DNA of 43,875 nucleotides from Bacteroidales bacterium. Lineage in GTDB: Bacteria > Bacteroidota > Bacteroidia > Bacteroidales > UBA932. Shown piece after piece: positions 6,854 to 15,065 of the stretch; position 1 is the stretch's first letter, and every line of letters starts with the position of its first letter. The notes under the pieces are model-generated. The model was not told the DNA's origin. It saw nothing but the letters and a program-made list of their open reading frames with translations, and ran no database searches. The stretch lies in NCBI GenBank assembly GCA_017614715.1, contig JAGABI010000028.1, forward strand, positions 1-43,875. The letters run 5' to 3'. A program made the position numbers and the translations under genes.

Positions 6854-8983
6854 TTATGACCCTACCATGCAGCGGACGCCGTGACCAATGGTGAGGGCGT
6901 CATCATTGCCATTCTGTTTTACACTGCCGTTCATGGTGTCGTCCGGGTACTTACTTCCTCCACTGACCCTCATCTCAATAGAGTACGCAGAAGGGCAAAG
7001 ATTCTGCCAATAGCGGGATGTCCAGAGGTTTACTTTCCAGCCTCGTGTAGCAACAGTGTACCTAGTTCCGCCAATAGGCTCTGTCTGAAACGTTCTGAGT
7101 CCTCCGCGGTAGATGGTCCCGTTATACGGGAGGAACAGAGTTCCGTTGGAACCAGATATGGATACTCCGTAGTAGCCGCCGTTCGCACCTGCCGCATCGT
7201 TGGCATATCCGTCAAAGACATCATACGATATCACCTTATATCCCGGAGGACACGGGTCATACATTGTCTTGGAATAGTTGTAGCCATAAGCACCGGTAGT
7301 ATAATTACCTTTGTAATACGATCCTGAACCCCAGAGCATAGCATACGGCTCCTGATAACCGGAGGCACCCCATGAATTGAATGACATATAATTGTCACCA
7401 TATTTAAGGTAAGGTTTTTCCGGATGTAGAGCGTATGTGTCTATCATACGCCATCCACCCTCGTCTCCACTGGAGAATTCAGAAACGGTAAAGCCTATGT
7501 AGTGGCCGTACACATAGTAAAGGCCGCAAGCTTCCTCACTGTAATAATAATTCGGTAGAGTACATTCATCGTAAGCACCCAAGTTACGATCCATAACTGC
7601 ATATACATGGCTGTTGACCTTGGACGTGATGTTAATTGTGCTTGGCTGGTTGGTGCACCATATATGCCAAGTCCATACTCTTGTGCCGTTGTTGGTAAGG
7701 GTCAATTTGGCATTTCCCTTGTTTCCGCTGGCTTTGAAATAGATCTTGCCGTTATCGTAAAATACATTGTTTATACAACTGTTCTGGTTCAGGATAATCT
7801 CGACACCGTTGCCTGAAATTGAACTGCCGCCACCTGTAGGGTATGCTTCTCCTTCACCGTCAGTAAAGCCTATAGAAGCCCAATTGGGAGCATTGCCGTT
7901 ACCAGCAACATTTGCCGTGAACATATATCCATCGCTGTTAATGCTACCCACATTCACGATGTAGCTGTTGGCAGTGCCGCTGGCGCTTAGGTTGGTAACA
8001 GCATCCAATTTACAGCTGTACCTGTACGCATAGCCCTGCAGGAGATTCTTATTGCCCACGTATGCAGTATGTTCTACATTAGAGCTATCCTTGAGTTTTA
8101 TGGAGACTATGCCTGTGACGTTGGTGGGCGGTACCATCATGCAGAAGCGGTATGTCTGTCCTGCTGTAAGGGCAATACCGCTGCCGGTGCTGCTGCCGAG
8201 TTTGAGGGTCATCTTGTTGGCAGTAGACGTTGAGGTGATTGCAATACCTTGTGTAGGGTTAGCGTTTGTGCCCTGGGTGTAGGTTTGCCCCACGTTCAGG
8301 GTTCCCGTCTGGATGAATGATGCGGAGCTGGAGTTCAGGGAGAGCTCTTTGTATGTGGCGCTCTGCCCGATGGTGATATCCATCACCACCAAGGCTCCGA
8401 TGTGGCTCATCTTGAATTGGCAGGCGCCACCGGAGGGCGCAGCTTGTGCCAGAAGGTAATCTGCGCTGCTGATGTTGAAGTTGGAGCTGGTGGATGCCGC
8501 GGGTGTAGTCGCGGTGGGCTGCCATTGTCCGGTATAGTTCACCGGAACCGCAGTGTAACTCAGCTGGTCGGTGGGATTGTACGGATAGTATGCAGCATAA
8601 CGAACTCCCGAACGGAGGGAAAAACCGGGGCAGTTGAAATAGCAAGATTCGGCGCTGCTGCTTTTTAGTGTAAACGGCATCTGCGGCGCACCCGATACAG
8701 TGTATGGAAATACGCCGATGCGGTCTCCCGTGGTGAAGGTGAAATGGGCTCCTGAATTGTCGAAACTAAGCACTGTCTTGGTTTCGGGATTCTCTTCGTC
8801 GTCTAGGATGAAATCCTCTACCATCACGGCAGGTTCATCCACTATTGTGCCGTCATCTACGAGGGCGATGTCAGACAAAGAAGATGCAGGATCCTCCAGG
8901 AAAGACTCCTCCCTGGTCGTACAAGAGTACGTAAAGAACGCGAGCATAAGAAATGCCGCAAACGCAAAGATATTTCTTTTCAT
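6854..8983 (-). CDS. Fimbrillin-like lipoprotein with C-terminal FISUMP-like domain
   Basis: 709 residues from the ATG at 8983; a GTG two codons earlier is less likely. The lipoprotein signal ends at FFTYSC (Cys21). A fimbrillin-like domain (AAYYPYNP, VPVNYTGQ, SADYLL, MSHIGALVVMD) is followed by the FISUMP-like half (VMDRNLGA, YDPCPPGYKV, GHGVRCMV). It is a paralogue of 2177-4285, most similar over the C-terminal half, with the largest differences around residues 140-160 and 460-560. It is likely a surface structural protein or adhesin. The small ORF 9015-9143 precedes it by 31 nt and a consensus promoter serves both. Confidence 0.8.
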   Translation of the reverse strand: MKRNIFAFAAFLMLAFFTYSCTTREESFLEDPASSLSDIALVDDGTIVDEPAVMVEDFILDDEENPETKTVLSFDNSGAHFTFTTGDRIGVFPYTVSGAPQMPFTLKSSSAESCYFNCPGFSLRSGVRYAAYYPYNPTDQLSYTAVPVNYTGQWQPTATTPAASTSSNFNISSADYLLAQAAPSGGACQFKMSHIGALVVMDITIGQSATYKELSLNSSSASFIQTGTLNVGQTYTQGTNANPTQGIAITSTSTANKMTLKLGSSTGSGIALTAGQTYRFCMMVPPTNVTGIVSIKLKDSSNVEHTAYVGNKNLLQGYAYRYSCKLDAVTNLSASGTANSYIVNVGSINSDGYMFTANVAGNGNAPNWASIGFTDGEGEAYPTGGGSSISGNGVEIILNQNSCINNVFYDNGKIYFKASGNKGNAKLTLTNNGTRVWTWHIWCTNQPSTINITSKVNSHVYAVMDRNLGAYDECTLPNYYYSEEACGLYYVYGHYIGFTVSEFSSGDEGGWRMIDTYALHPEKPYLKYGDNYMSFNSWGASGYQEPYAMLWGSGSYYKGNYTTGAYGYNYSKTMYDPCPPGYKVISYDVFDGYANDAAGANGGYYGVSISGSNGTLFLPYNGTIYRGGLRTFQTEPIGGTRYTVATRGWKVNLWTSRYWQNLCPSAYSIEMRVSGGSKYPDDTMNGSVKQNGNDDALTIGHGVRCMVGS

Positions 8984-9014
8984 AATCACTATTGTTTGCT
9001 AGATGGTGGTTGGA

Positions 9015-9143
9015 TTAATCACCCCAGGGCATAGGGTTGTCGGGGTCGGTAAATTCCAGATCAGAGCCGGTCTGGCATACGCGCTCCAGCATAAGCAAGC
9101 ATACGCCTGCCTGCGGAGGGATATAAGTCTGTTTACGTTTCAT
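9015..9143 (-). CDS. Small conserved peptide (42 aa) ahead of fimbrillin-like gene
   Basis: A 42-codon ORF with ATG at 9143 and TAA at 9015-9017. It shares with the ORF at 4300-4422 the MKRK start, Y7, PPQ at 9-11, Cys15, CQT from Cys23, and a DPDNPMPW-like end. It is the first gene after a consensus promoter and is followed by the long lipoprotein gene. A short cytoplasmic product is predicted; a leader-peptide role in regulating the lipoprotein is possible but unproven. Confidence 0.7.
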   Translation of the reverse strand: MKRKQTYIPPQAGVCLLMLERVCQTGSDLEFTDPDNPMPWGD

Positions 9144-9169
9144 CTTTGTGTACAGTTGTTGTTAAAGAA

Positions 9170-9199
9170 CAAAGTTACAAAGTAATTTGATAACTACAA
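9170..9199 (-). promoter_or_regulatory. Bacteroidota promoter of peptide/fimbrillin operon
   Basis: Minus strand TTG (9197-9199), 19-nt spacer, TAACTTTG (9170-9177), an exact TAnnTTTG. The peptide ATG at 9143 is 27 nt downstream. Confidence 0.8.
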
Positions 9200-9228
9200 G
9201 AGTATCAAAATAATATTTTTTGCCCGAC

Positions 9229-9377
9229 CCCGTGAAAGGCTCGAGAAGCCAGGCATCCAGCCACAAGCCCTCCCCAGGGGGAGGGTTGGGAGCAATATAG
9301 TAAGGCAATTCACAAGCCCTTCCCTGAGGGAAGGGTGTGGGATGGGGTCATAAATAGGCCAGAGGCCCGTGAAAGGC
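9229..9377. repeat. REP-like palindromes bounded by tRNA-Thr tail copies
   Basis: Two units beginning cacaagccc each contain a GC palindrome: CCCTCCCC/GGGGAGGG (9268-9275 with 9278-9285) and CCCTTCCC/GGGAAGGG (9317-9324 with 9328-9335). They are bounded by CCCGTGAAAGGC at 9229-9240 and 9366-9377. The left copy continues as 15 bases identical to the 3' end of tRNA-Thr (9414-9428) but in the opposite orientation. No plausible gene lies here. Confidence 0.75.
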
Positions 9378-9382
9378 ATACG

Positions 9383-9407
9383 AAAAAAGGTGGCGTAACA
9401 CCACCTT
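9383..9407 (-). terminator. Terminator of tRNA-Thr
   Basis: Minus strand stem AAGGTGG/CCACCTT (9401-9407 with 9387-9393), loop of 7, then TTTTTT. It starts 8 nt after the tRNA 3' end. Confidence 0.85.
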
Positions 9408-9415
9408 CTTCCGCG

Positions 9416-9488
9416 AGCCTTTCACGGGACTCGAACCCGCGACCTGCTCATTACGAATGAGCTGCTCTACCGACTGAGCTAAAAAGGC
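9416..9488 (-). tRNA. tRNA-Thr (anticodon CGT)
   Basis: A 73-nt cloverleaf: acceptor GCCTTTT/GAAAGGC with one G-U pair, D stem GCTC/GAGC, anticodon stem GCTCA/TGAGC with loop TTCGTAA, T stem GCGGG/CCCGT with loop TTCGAGT, discriminator U. CCA is not encoded. Confidence 0.97.
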
Positions 9489-9499
9489 TTTAACGGGTG

Positions 9500-9530
9500 C
9501 AAATATATAGCTATTCTAAATATTTGTCAA
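9500..9530 (-). promoter_or_regulatory. Promoter of tRNA-Thr
   Basis: TTG (9528-9530), 20-nt spacer, TATATTTG (9500-9507) on the minus strand. The -33 element lies inside the last codons of the thioredoxin-like gene, so the tRNA can be transcribed on its own. Confidence 0.85.
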
Positions 9531-10506
9531 TAGCCTTTGCTATGTCGTCACCGCGCAGATTCCGCTGCAGGATAGTGCCGTCGGGGCCTATGAGCAGTAT
9601 CTGGGGGATGCCGGAAACGCCGTAATCGTCGGTTGCAGTATTGTCTTCCGTATAGATTACCGGGTACTTTATCTCCATCTGTTCAACAGCCTTCAGGGCA
9701 GCGTCCTTCTTGTCCCAGACGTTGATGCCGACAACCTGTACGCCTTTGTCTGCGTAGTTCTTGTCGATTTCAACCAGGTAGGGGATCTCACGGCGGCAGG
9801 GGCCGCACCAGGATGCCCAGAAATCTATGAGCACATATTTGCCGGTGCCTGCAAATGCAGAGAGTGACAGGGGTTCTCCCGCAGCATCGGCGCCAGCGAT
9901 ATCCTTGAATTTGCATCCGGCGGAGGTAGCCTCAACGGCAGCGAGGGCAGTGCGCATCTTTTGCACGCGCTCGTCTTGCTTGATGAAGTCGGCAGCGTCG
10001 GCAATATACTCGTCAAGTTCGCTCTGGGATTCAAATTCATACAACTTCTGGCCGAGGGCTATCCTGCCGATGGCGTTGTCTTTGTTGCTGGCAAAGGCCT
10101 TGTCGATAGCTGCATTGGCACTCTCCTCGTCCTCTGCAGCGCGCAACTCAGATATGAATTGATGGAACGATTCTGTGAGCGGACCGGCCTGTACGCGGTC
10201 TGTGGAATCCAGGTCAATGACAATTGTACCGGCCTCCGGGACGAAAGTCGCATTGTGGACGTTGGGCCCCTTCTGGTCAAGGAAAATGGAGTAGAGAACT
10301 GTGGGGTCGGCCTCTCCCTTGAAAGAGAATTCGCCATTGATCACAGTTGTGGTGTCGGCCTCGCCGGTAATGTTGTTGTGGAGGATTACCAGCGCGCCGT
10401 TTACATCGTCGGTGGGGGTCAGGGTCCCCTTGACGGTAAAAGAATTGCCGTTGCTGCAAGAGGCTGCAGCAGCGGCAATCAGTATTATCGAGAATAATCT
10501 TTTCAT
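9511..10506 (-). CDS. TlpA-like thioredoxin-fold lipoprotein
   Basis: About 331 residues from the ATG at 10506 (MKRLFS). A lipoprotein signal ends at Cys17 (AAAASC). Residues ~20-200 look like the DUF4369-type N-terminal domain followed by a helical segment, and residues ~200-331 are a thioredoxin/TlpA/AhpC-TSA domain with WCGPC near residue 230 and a cis-Pro segment GIPQILL. It is expected to be a membrane-anchored thiol-disulfide reductase in the periplasm. It follows the ROK gene by 17 nt and is probably co-transcribed with permease and kinase, though a functional link to sugar uptake is not evident. Confidence 0.85.
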   Translation of the reverse strand: MKRLFSIILIAAAAASCSNGNSFTVKGTLTPTDDVNGALVILHNNITGEADTTTVINGEFSFKGEADPTVLYSIFLDQKGPNVHNATFVPEAGTIVIDLDSTDRVQAGPLTESFHQFISELRAAEDEESANAAIDKAFASNKDNAIGRIALGQKLYEFESQSELDEYIADAADFIKQDERVQKMRTALAAVEATSAGCKFKDIAGADAAGEPLSLSAFAGTGKYVLIDFWASWCGPCRREIPYLVEIDKNYADKGVQVVGINVWDKKDAALKAVEQMEIKYPVIYTEDNTATDDYGVSGIPQILLIGPDGTILQRNLRGDDIAKAIDKYLE

Positions 10507-10523
10507 ACTCTTCAGATAGTATG

Positions 10524-11477
10524 TTACCATGCGAGGGCGCTGGCTCCGAGGATGGCAGCGTCGGACTCTTTGAGCGCGGAAGGAATCACAGCCACCTTGC
10601 CCTTCCAGATGGGGAGCAGGTTGGCCTCCATAGCCTCCTTGAGCGGTTTGAAGATGAAATCGCCGGCACGTGCCAGTCCGCCGAATACCACGATGGCTTC
10701 GGGGGCGCTGAACGCAACGAAATCGGCAAACTGGCGGCCGAGCATGGCTCCGGTAAAGTTGAATACGTCAATGGCCAGTTTGTCGCCCTTGACAGCTGCT
10801 TCATAAACATCTTTTGATGTAATGTCGGCAACCTCGTTCAGGAGGCTGTCGGCATATTTGCCGGTGCCCAGCCACTCGCGGGCGGTGCGTGCCACCCCGA
10901 TTGCAGAGGCGTATGCCTCCAGGCAGCCGAACTTGCCGCAGCCGCACTGGCGGCCGTTGTATCGGACAACATTGGTGTGACCCAGTTCGCCTGCGAAGCC
11001 GTCGTGACCGTAAACGAGCTCACCGTTAATGATGATGCCGCTGCCCACGCCGGTGCCGAGGGTGATCATGATGAAGTTTTTCATGCCGAGGGCTGCGCCG
11101 TATTTCATCTCGCCCATCGCTGCCGCATTGGCGTCGTTGGTGAGGGTTACAGGCACGCCCAGCTTCTTCTCCATATATTTTTTCAGGGGAACGGCACCCT
11201 TGTTTGCCCAGGGAAGGTTGGGGGCGAAAGCAATCTCGCCGGTGTAATAGTTGCCGTTGGGAGCGCCGATTCCGACACCCTGAAGCTGGTCCATACCGAC
11301 GCCTTTAGCAAGGTCTTTGATGGTGTCGCATACGGAATCCATAAACTTTTCGCCTTCGTCGGCACCGTATTAAGATGTGATGACGGTCTGTGCGATAATC
11401 TCGCCGCGACGGTCCACGATGCCGATTTTGGTGGTCTGGCCACCTATGTCAACGCCTACTACGTAAGGTTTGTCCAT
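10524..11477 (-). pseudogene. ROK-family sugar kinase interrupted by one in-frame TAA
   Basis: The reading frame from ATG 11477 to the stop at 10524 would give 317 residues, the normal ROK glucokinase length, but codon 36 (11370-11372) is TAA. Before it stands the phosphate-binding motif GVDIGGQTTKIGIVD, and after it, in the same frame, NDANAAAMGE, the LGTGVGSG loop, GELGH and the zinc motif CGCGKFGCLE. No other defect is seen. Related proteins often have Gln at this point, one C-to-T change from TAA. Restart at ATG 11342 would lose the N-terminal ATP-binding motif. It is either a recent nonsense allele, a read-through gene or a sequence error. It follows a sugar permease by 27 nt. Confidence 0.8.
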
Positions 11478-11504
11478 TTTTTATATCTCTTTTAGAGGGT
11501 TTAA

Positions 11505-12773
11505 CTACTCGACGGGGATATTCTTGTTAACATTCTTGTGACCTGCGAGGCCGTAGAACAGCAGGAATGCGAGGCAGGCAACCAGCAGCCAGTAGCTGGG
11601 CATTGAGCCGACCTTGTCTGCCAGCAGGTTCTGCAGGAACGGGATGATACCGCCGCCGCAAACCAGGGTCATGAAGATACCGGAAGCGGGAGCCGTGTAT
11701 TTGCCGAGGCCTTCGGTGGAGAGGTTGAAGATTGAACCCCACATCACGGAGGTGCAGAGACCGCAGAGAGTCAGGAAGCCGAGGCTCATGGGAACTGTGT
11801 ACTTGCCTATGGTGATGGTGCTGCTCTCAGGGGTGAACATAGCCAGGATGAGGAGCAGGATTGCTACGCCTGAGGTGGTGATGAGCATCGCCTTGCTGGA
11901 TACCTTGCCGCCGATAGCGCTGCCGATGAGACGGCCGATGAGCATGCAGAACCAGTATGCACCGATAAATGTACCTGCAATGGCGGGACCTACGTTAGCA
12001 AGGCTGGAGAAGTGGATGTTGGCGGTGTTGGGGATGCCGACCTCGATACCTACATAGAAGAAGATGGCGATTGCACCAAGCACAAAGTGACGGAAGCTCA
12101 GCGGGCTGTGCTCGTCTTTCTTGGCACTGCCAGCCAGGCGGGCAGCCTTCTCTTCTGCAGTCTCCATGTGCGGTTCGGGAATCTTTGTGAAGAGGATTAC
12201 CAGGAATGCGATGGCAAAGATGGCCATTGCGATAATCATCACGGGAGCCGCTTTTGCTACGGTTGCGTCCTGGATGGAACCGCCCACGAGCCAGCCGACC
12301 ATGATGGGAGCGATGGTACCACCGATGGAGTTGCAGCTGCCGCCCATCTGGATGAGTTGGTTACCCTTGTTTCCGCCACCGCCGAGGGTGTTGAGCATGG
12401 GGTTGACCACGATGTTGAGCATACACATTGAGAAGCCTGCTACGAATGCACCGAGTACATAAACGAAGAAGCTCTCTGCATAGCCGGAAAGGAACTGGAT
12501 GGCAACGCCGATGAAGCCTACGATAACCGCTGCCAGGGCGGTGAACTTATAACCCTTGCGGCGCAGGATGATACCTGCGGGGATACCCATGCAAGCGTAT
12601 GCGATAAAGTTTGCGAGAGTACCAAGCTGGCTGAGAGCCTTGCTTGCGCCAAACTGGTTGGTGACAACTACACCCATCGAACCTGCGAGGTTGGTGACGA
12701 ATGCAATCATAAAGAACAGGGCAAACATCACAATGATGGCCGCAGTGTAGTTCTGTTTCTTAGTCTCTGTCAT
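11505..12773 (-). CDS. MFS sugar permease, FucP/GluP-like
   Basis: 422 residues with about twelve hydrophobic segments and no signal peptide, the size of FHS-family proton symporters for L-fucose or glucose/galactose. Recognisable features are the N-terminal FFMIAFVTNLAG segment, the NPMLNTLGG motif at the end of helix 4, the charged cytoplasmic loop around residues 200-230 (EEKAARLAGSAKKDEHS) and YVGIEVGIPN in helix 7. It imports a hexose across the inner membrane, with the following ROK kinase as the likely phosphorylating partner. Specificity cannot be fixed from sequence. Confidence 0.85.
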   Translation of the reverse strand: MTETKKQNYTAAIIVMFALFFMIAFVTNLAGSMGVVVTNQFGASKALSQLGTLANFIAYACMGIPAGIILRRKGYKFTALAAVIVGFIGVAIQFLSGYAESFFVYVLGAFVAGFSMCMLNIVVNPMLNTLGGGGNKGNQLIQMGGSCNSIGGTIAPIMVGWLVGGSIQDATVAKAAPVMIIAMAIFAIAFLVILFTKIPEPHMETAEEKAARLAGSAKKDEHSPLSFRHFVLGAIAIFFYVGIEVGIPNTANIHFSSLANVGPAIAGTFIGAYWFCMLIGRLIGSAIGGKVSSKAMLITTSGVAILLLILAMFTPESSTITIGKYTVPMSLGFLTLCGLCTSVMWGSIFNLSTEGLGKYTAPASGIFMTLVCGGGIIPFLQNLLADKVGSMPSYWLLVACLAFLLFYGLAGHKNVNKNIPVE

Positions 12774-12833
12774 AATGGTATTGATTTAGATAAATAATTG
12801 CCAAACGGGTAAATCTCCACTAAGGTAAAAATT

Positions 12834-14129
12834 TTATTCCAAAAAATGAATAAAGAGTCCGCTGCGGAGTTTAGGTTCGAACCAGGTCGTCTTGGGAGGC
12901 ATGATGTTGCCGGTATCGGCAATGTTGATCAGCTGGTCCATGGAGACGGGGTAGAGGGCGAAGGCCACGGCCATTTCGCCGGAATCGACACGCTTCTTGA
13001 GCTCTCCCAGGCCGCGGATGCCGCCCACAAAGTCGATGCGTTTGTCGGTGCGGAGGTCCTTGATGCCCAGGATCTTGTCCAGGACGAGATTAGAGAGCAC
13101 AGTAACATCCAGTACCCCGATGGGGTCGCTGTCGTTATAAGTCCCCGGCTTAGCGGTGAGTGAATACCATACGCCCTCAAGATACATTGAGAAGTTGTGC
13201 AGTTTCTCCGGACGGTAAGGCACGTTGGAGGGGCAGTGGCAGGGGAGTTCGCACTCGCACTTGCCGCCGTCCAAGGTGCAGTCGCAACGGCACTCCACCT
13301 CGAAATCTTTCTGGAGCGCCTCTATGAACTGCTTGGCTGTGAGACCATTGAGGTCTTTGACCACGCGGTTGTAGTCCATAATCTTGAGTTCGCTCTGAGG
13401 GAAAGCAACCGCCATGAAATAATTGTATTCCTCGTCGCCGCGGTGGTTGGGATTCTGCTCGCGCTTCTCCACTCCGATGCGGACGCTGGCCGCGGTGCGG
13501 TGGTGGCCGTCGGCTATATACATGGCGTCTATCCCGGAGAATTCCTTGGTGATGGCGGCGATGGTGGCATCATCGTCTATTATCCAGAGGGTGTGTCCTA
13601 TGCCGTCCTCTGCCACAAAGTCGTATTCAGGTTCGCCCTTGATGGTGCGGGAGATAATATCGCCCAGCACAGCGTTGTCGCGGAAGGCCAAAAATACCGG
13701 CTCTACGTTGGCGTTCTGGGCGCGGAAGTGACGCATACGGTCGTCCTCTTTCTCCTTGCGGGTGAGTTCGTGCTTCTTGATGGCCCCGGAGAGATAGTCA
13801 TCTACATAGGCGCAGAGCACAAAGCCGTACTGGGTGCGGCCGTCCATGGTCTGTGCATACAAATAATAGTTCTCCCGTTTCTCCTGGACAAGCCAGCCGT
13901 TGGCCTGCCATCTCTTGAGATTCTCCACAGCCTTGTCGTAAACGCGCTGTTCGTGCTCGCCGGCTATGGGGTCGAAATCGATTTCCGGCTTGATTATGTG
14001 AAGCAGCGATTTCTCGCCGGCCTCGGCCTTCGCCTCCTCAGAATTGAGCACATCGTAGGGGCGAGAAGCAACTTCGGCCGCGTATTTTTTAGGCGGCCGA
14101 AGTGCAGCAAAAGGTTTTACTTTTACCAT
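12834..14129 (-). CDS. DUF1015 family protein with Cys-rich insert
   Basis: 431 residues, close to the DUF1015 norm. The family start (KVKPFAALRPPKKYAAEVASRPYDVLNSEEA) and the ADGHHRTAAS motif are present. Around residues 280-305 there is a stretch of seven cysteines and a histidine within about 21 residues (CRCDC, then CEC, then CHC), which looks like an added metal-binding loop. DUF1015 proteins have no settled function; their frequent position next to serA and serC suggests a link to serine metabolism. It is the last gene of the yigZ-pyrBI-serCA run, 6 nt after serA. Confidence 0.85.
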   Translation of the reverse strand: MVKVKPFAALRPPKKYAAEVASRPYDVLNSEEAKAEAGEKSLLHIIKPEIDFDPIAGEHEQRVYDKAVENLKRWQANGWLVQEKRENYYLYAQTMDGRTQYGFVLCAYVDDYLSGAIKKHELTRKEKEDDRMRHFRAQNANVEPVFLAFRDNAVLGDIISRTIKGEPEYDFVAEDGIGHTLWIIDDDATIAAITKEFSGIDAMYIADGHHRTAASVRIGVEKREQNPNHRGDEEYNYFMAVAFPQSELKIMDYNRVVKDLNGLTAKQFIEALQKDFEVECRCDCTLDGGKCECELPCHCPSNVPYRPEKLHNFSMYLEGVWYSLTAKPGTYNDSDPIGVLDVTVLSNLVLDKILGIKDLRTDKRIDFVGGIRGLGELKKRVDSGEMAVAFALYPVSMDQLINIADTGNIMPPKTTWFEPKLRSGLFIHFLE

Positions 14130-14135
14130 ATTATA

Positions 14136-15059
14136 TTAGAATTTGTTCAGTTGGAACCGTGTGCAGCCATCCTTGAAGAATGCGCAAATCTGGTTGGCGG
14201 CGGCAAGGCCGGCGTTGAGGTTGGCCTCCGCGGTCTGGGCACCCATCTTCTTGGGGGTCGCAAACACCCGCTCGCCAAATTTCTCGCGAAGGGCGGCATA
14301 GTTGGAAGGTGCGATGTCGGTGGCATATTTGAGGTCGGGGCGCTCTTCAAGAGCCTTCTCCAAACCGGCTTCGTCAATCACCTCCTTGCGGGCGGTGTTG
14401 ATGAGGGTTGCACCCTTGGGCATTTTGGTGATGAGGTCGTAACCGATGCTGCCGATTGTCTCAGGGGTTGCGGGGATGTGAACAGATACAAAGTTGCAGC
14501 TGGAGTAGAGCTCCTCTACGCTGGCTGCGGGGGTGGCGCCCATCTCTGAGATCTTCTCTGCCGGGATGAACGGGTCAACTGCCATCACGCTCATACCCAG
14601 CGCCTCGGCTTTCTTGCCCACCAGGCGGCCGACATTGCCAAAGGCCTGGATGCCGATTTTCTTGCCCATCACCTCACTGCCGGTGGCGGGGGTGAACTGG
14701 TTGCGGCACATGAAAATCATCATTGCGATGGCGAGCTCAGCCACTGCGTTGGCATTCTGGCCGGGGGTGTTCATTGCCACTACCTTGTGTGCGCTGAGTG
14801 CGTCGAGGTCAAGATTGTCGAATCCTGCACCTGCGCGGACCACAATCTTGAGATTCTTGGCGGCTTCTACCACCTCTGCGGTGACCTTGTCGCTGCGGAC
14901 AATCATCGCATCCGCATCGGCAACGGCTGCCAGCAACTCCTCTTTGGAGGTGTATTTTTCAAGCAGCGCCAGGGTATGGCCAGCCCCTTCAACTATATTT
15001 TTTATGCCAGCCACGGCTGCGGCTGCGAAAGGTTTCTCTGTTGCAACTAAAACTTTCAT
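14136..15059 (-). CDS. serA: D-3-phosphoglycerate dehydrogenase, short form
   Basis: 307 residues; catalyses the first step of serine synthesis, oxidising 3-phosphoglycerate with NAD. It has the two-domain 2-hydroxyacid dehydrogenase layout: the nucleotide fold motif IGIQAFGNVG at ~135-144, where the usual first Gly is Ala, the catalytic Arg in VVRAGAGFDN (R75) and a later conserved Glu region. The C-terminal catalytic His motif is replaced: the segment reads TPKKMGAQTAEAN instead of the usual TPHxGxxTxEA. The ACT regulatory domain is absent, so classical serine feedback is not expected. It begins 6 nt after serC. Confidence 0.85.
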   Translation of the reverse strand: MKVLVATEKPFAAAAVAGIKNIVEGAGHTLALLEKYTSKEELLAAVADADAMIVRSDKVTAEVVEAAKNLKIVVRAGAGFDNLDLDALSAHKVVAMNTPGQNANAVAELAIAMMIFMCRNQFTPATGSEVMGKKIGIQAFGNVGRLVGKKAEALGMSVMAVDPFIPAEKISEMGATPAASVEELYSSCNFVSVHIPATPETIGSIGYDLITKMPKGATLINTARKEVIDEAGLEKALEERPDLKYATDIAPSNYAALREKFGERVFATPKKMGAQTAEANLNAGLAAANQICAFFKDGCTRFQLNKF

Positions 15060-15065
15060 GATATG

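Noticed and set aside
9194-9379. 61-codon ORF across the palindromes before tRNA-Thr
   Set aside because: It consists of GC palindrome translation and has no promoter; repeats explain the sequence.
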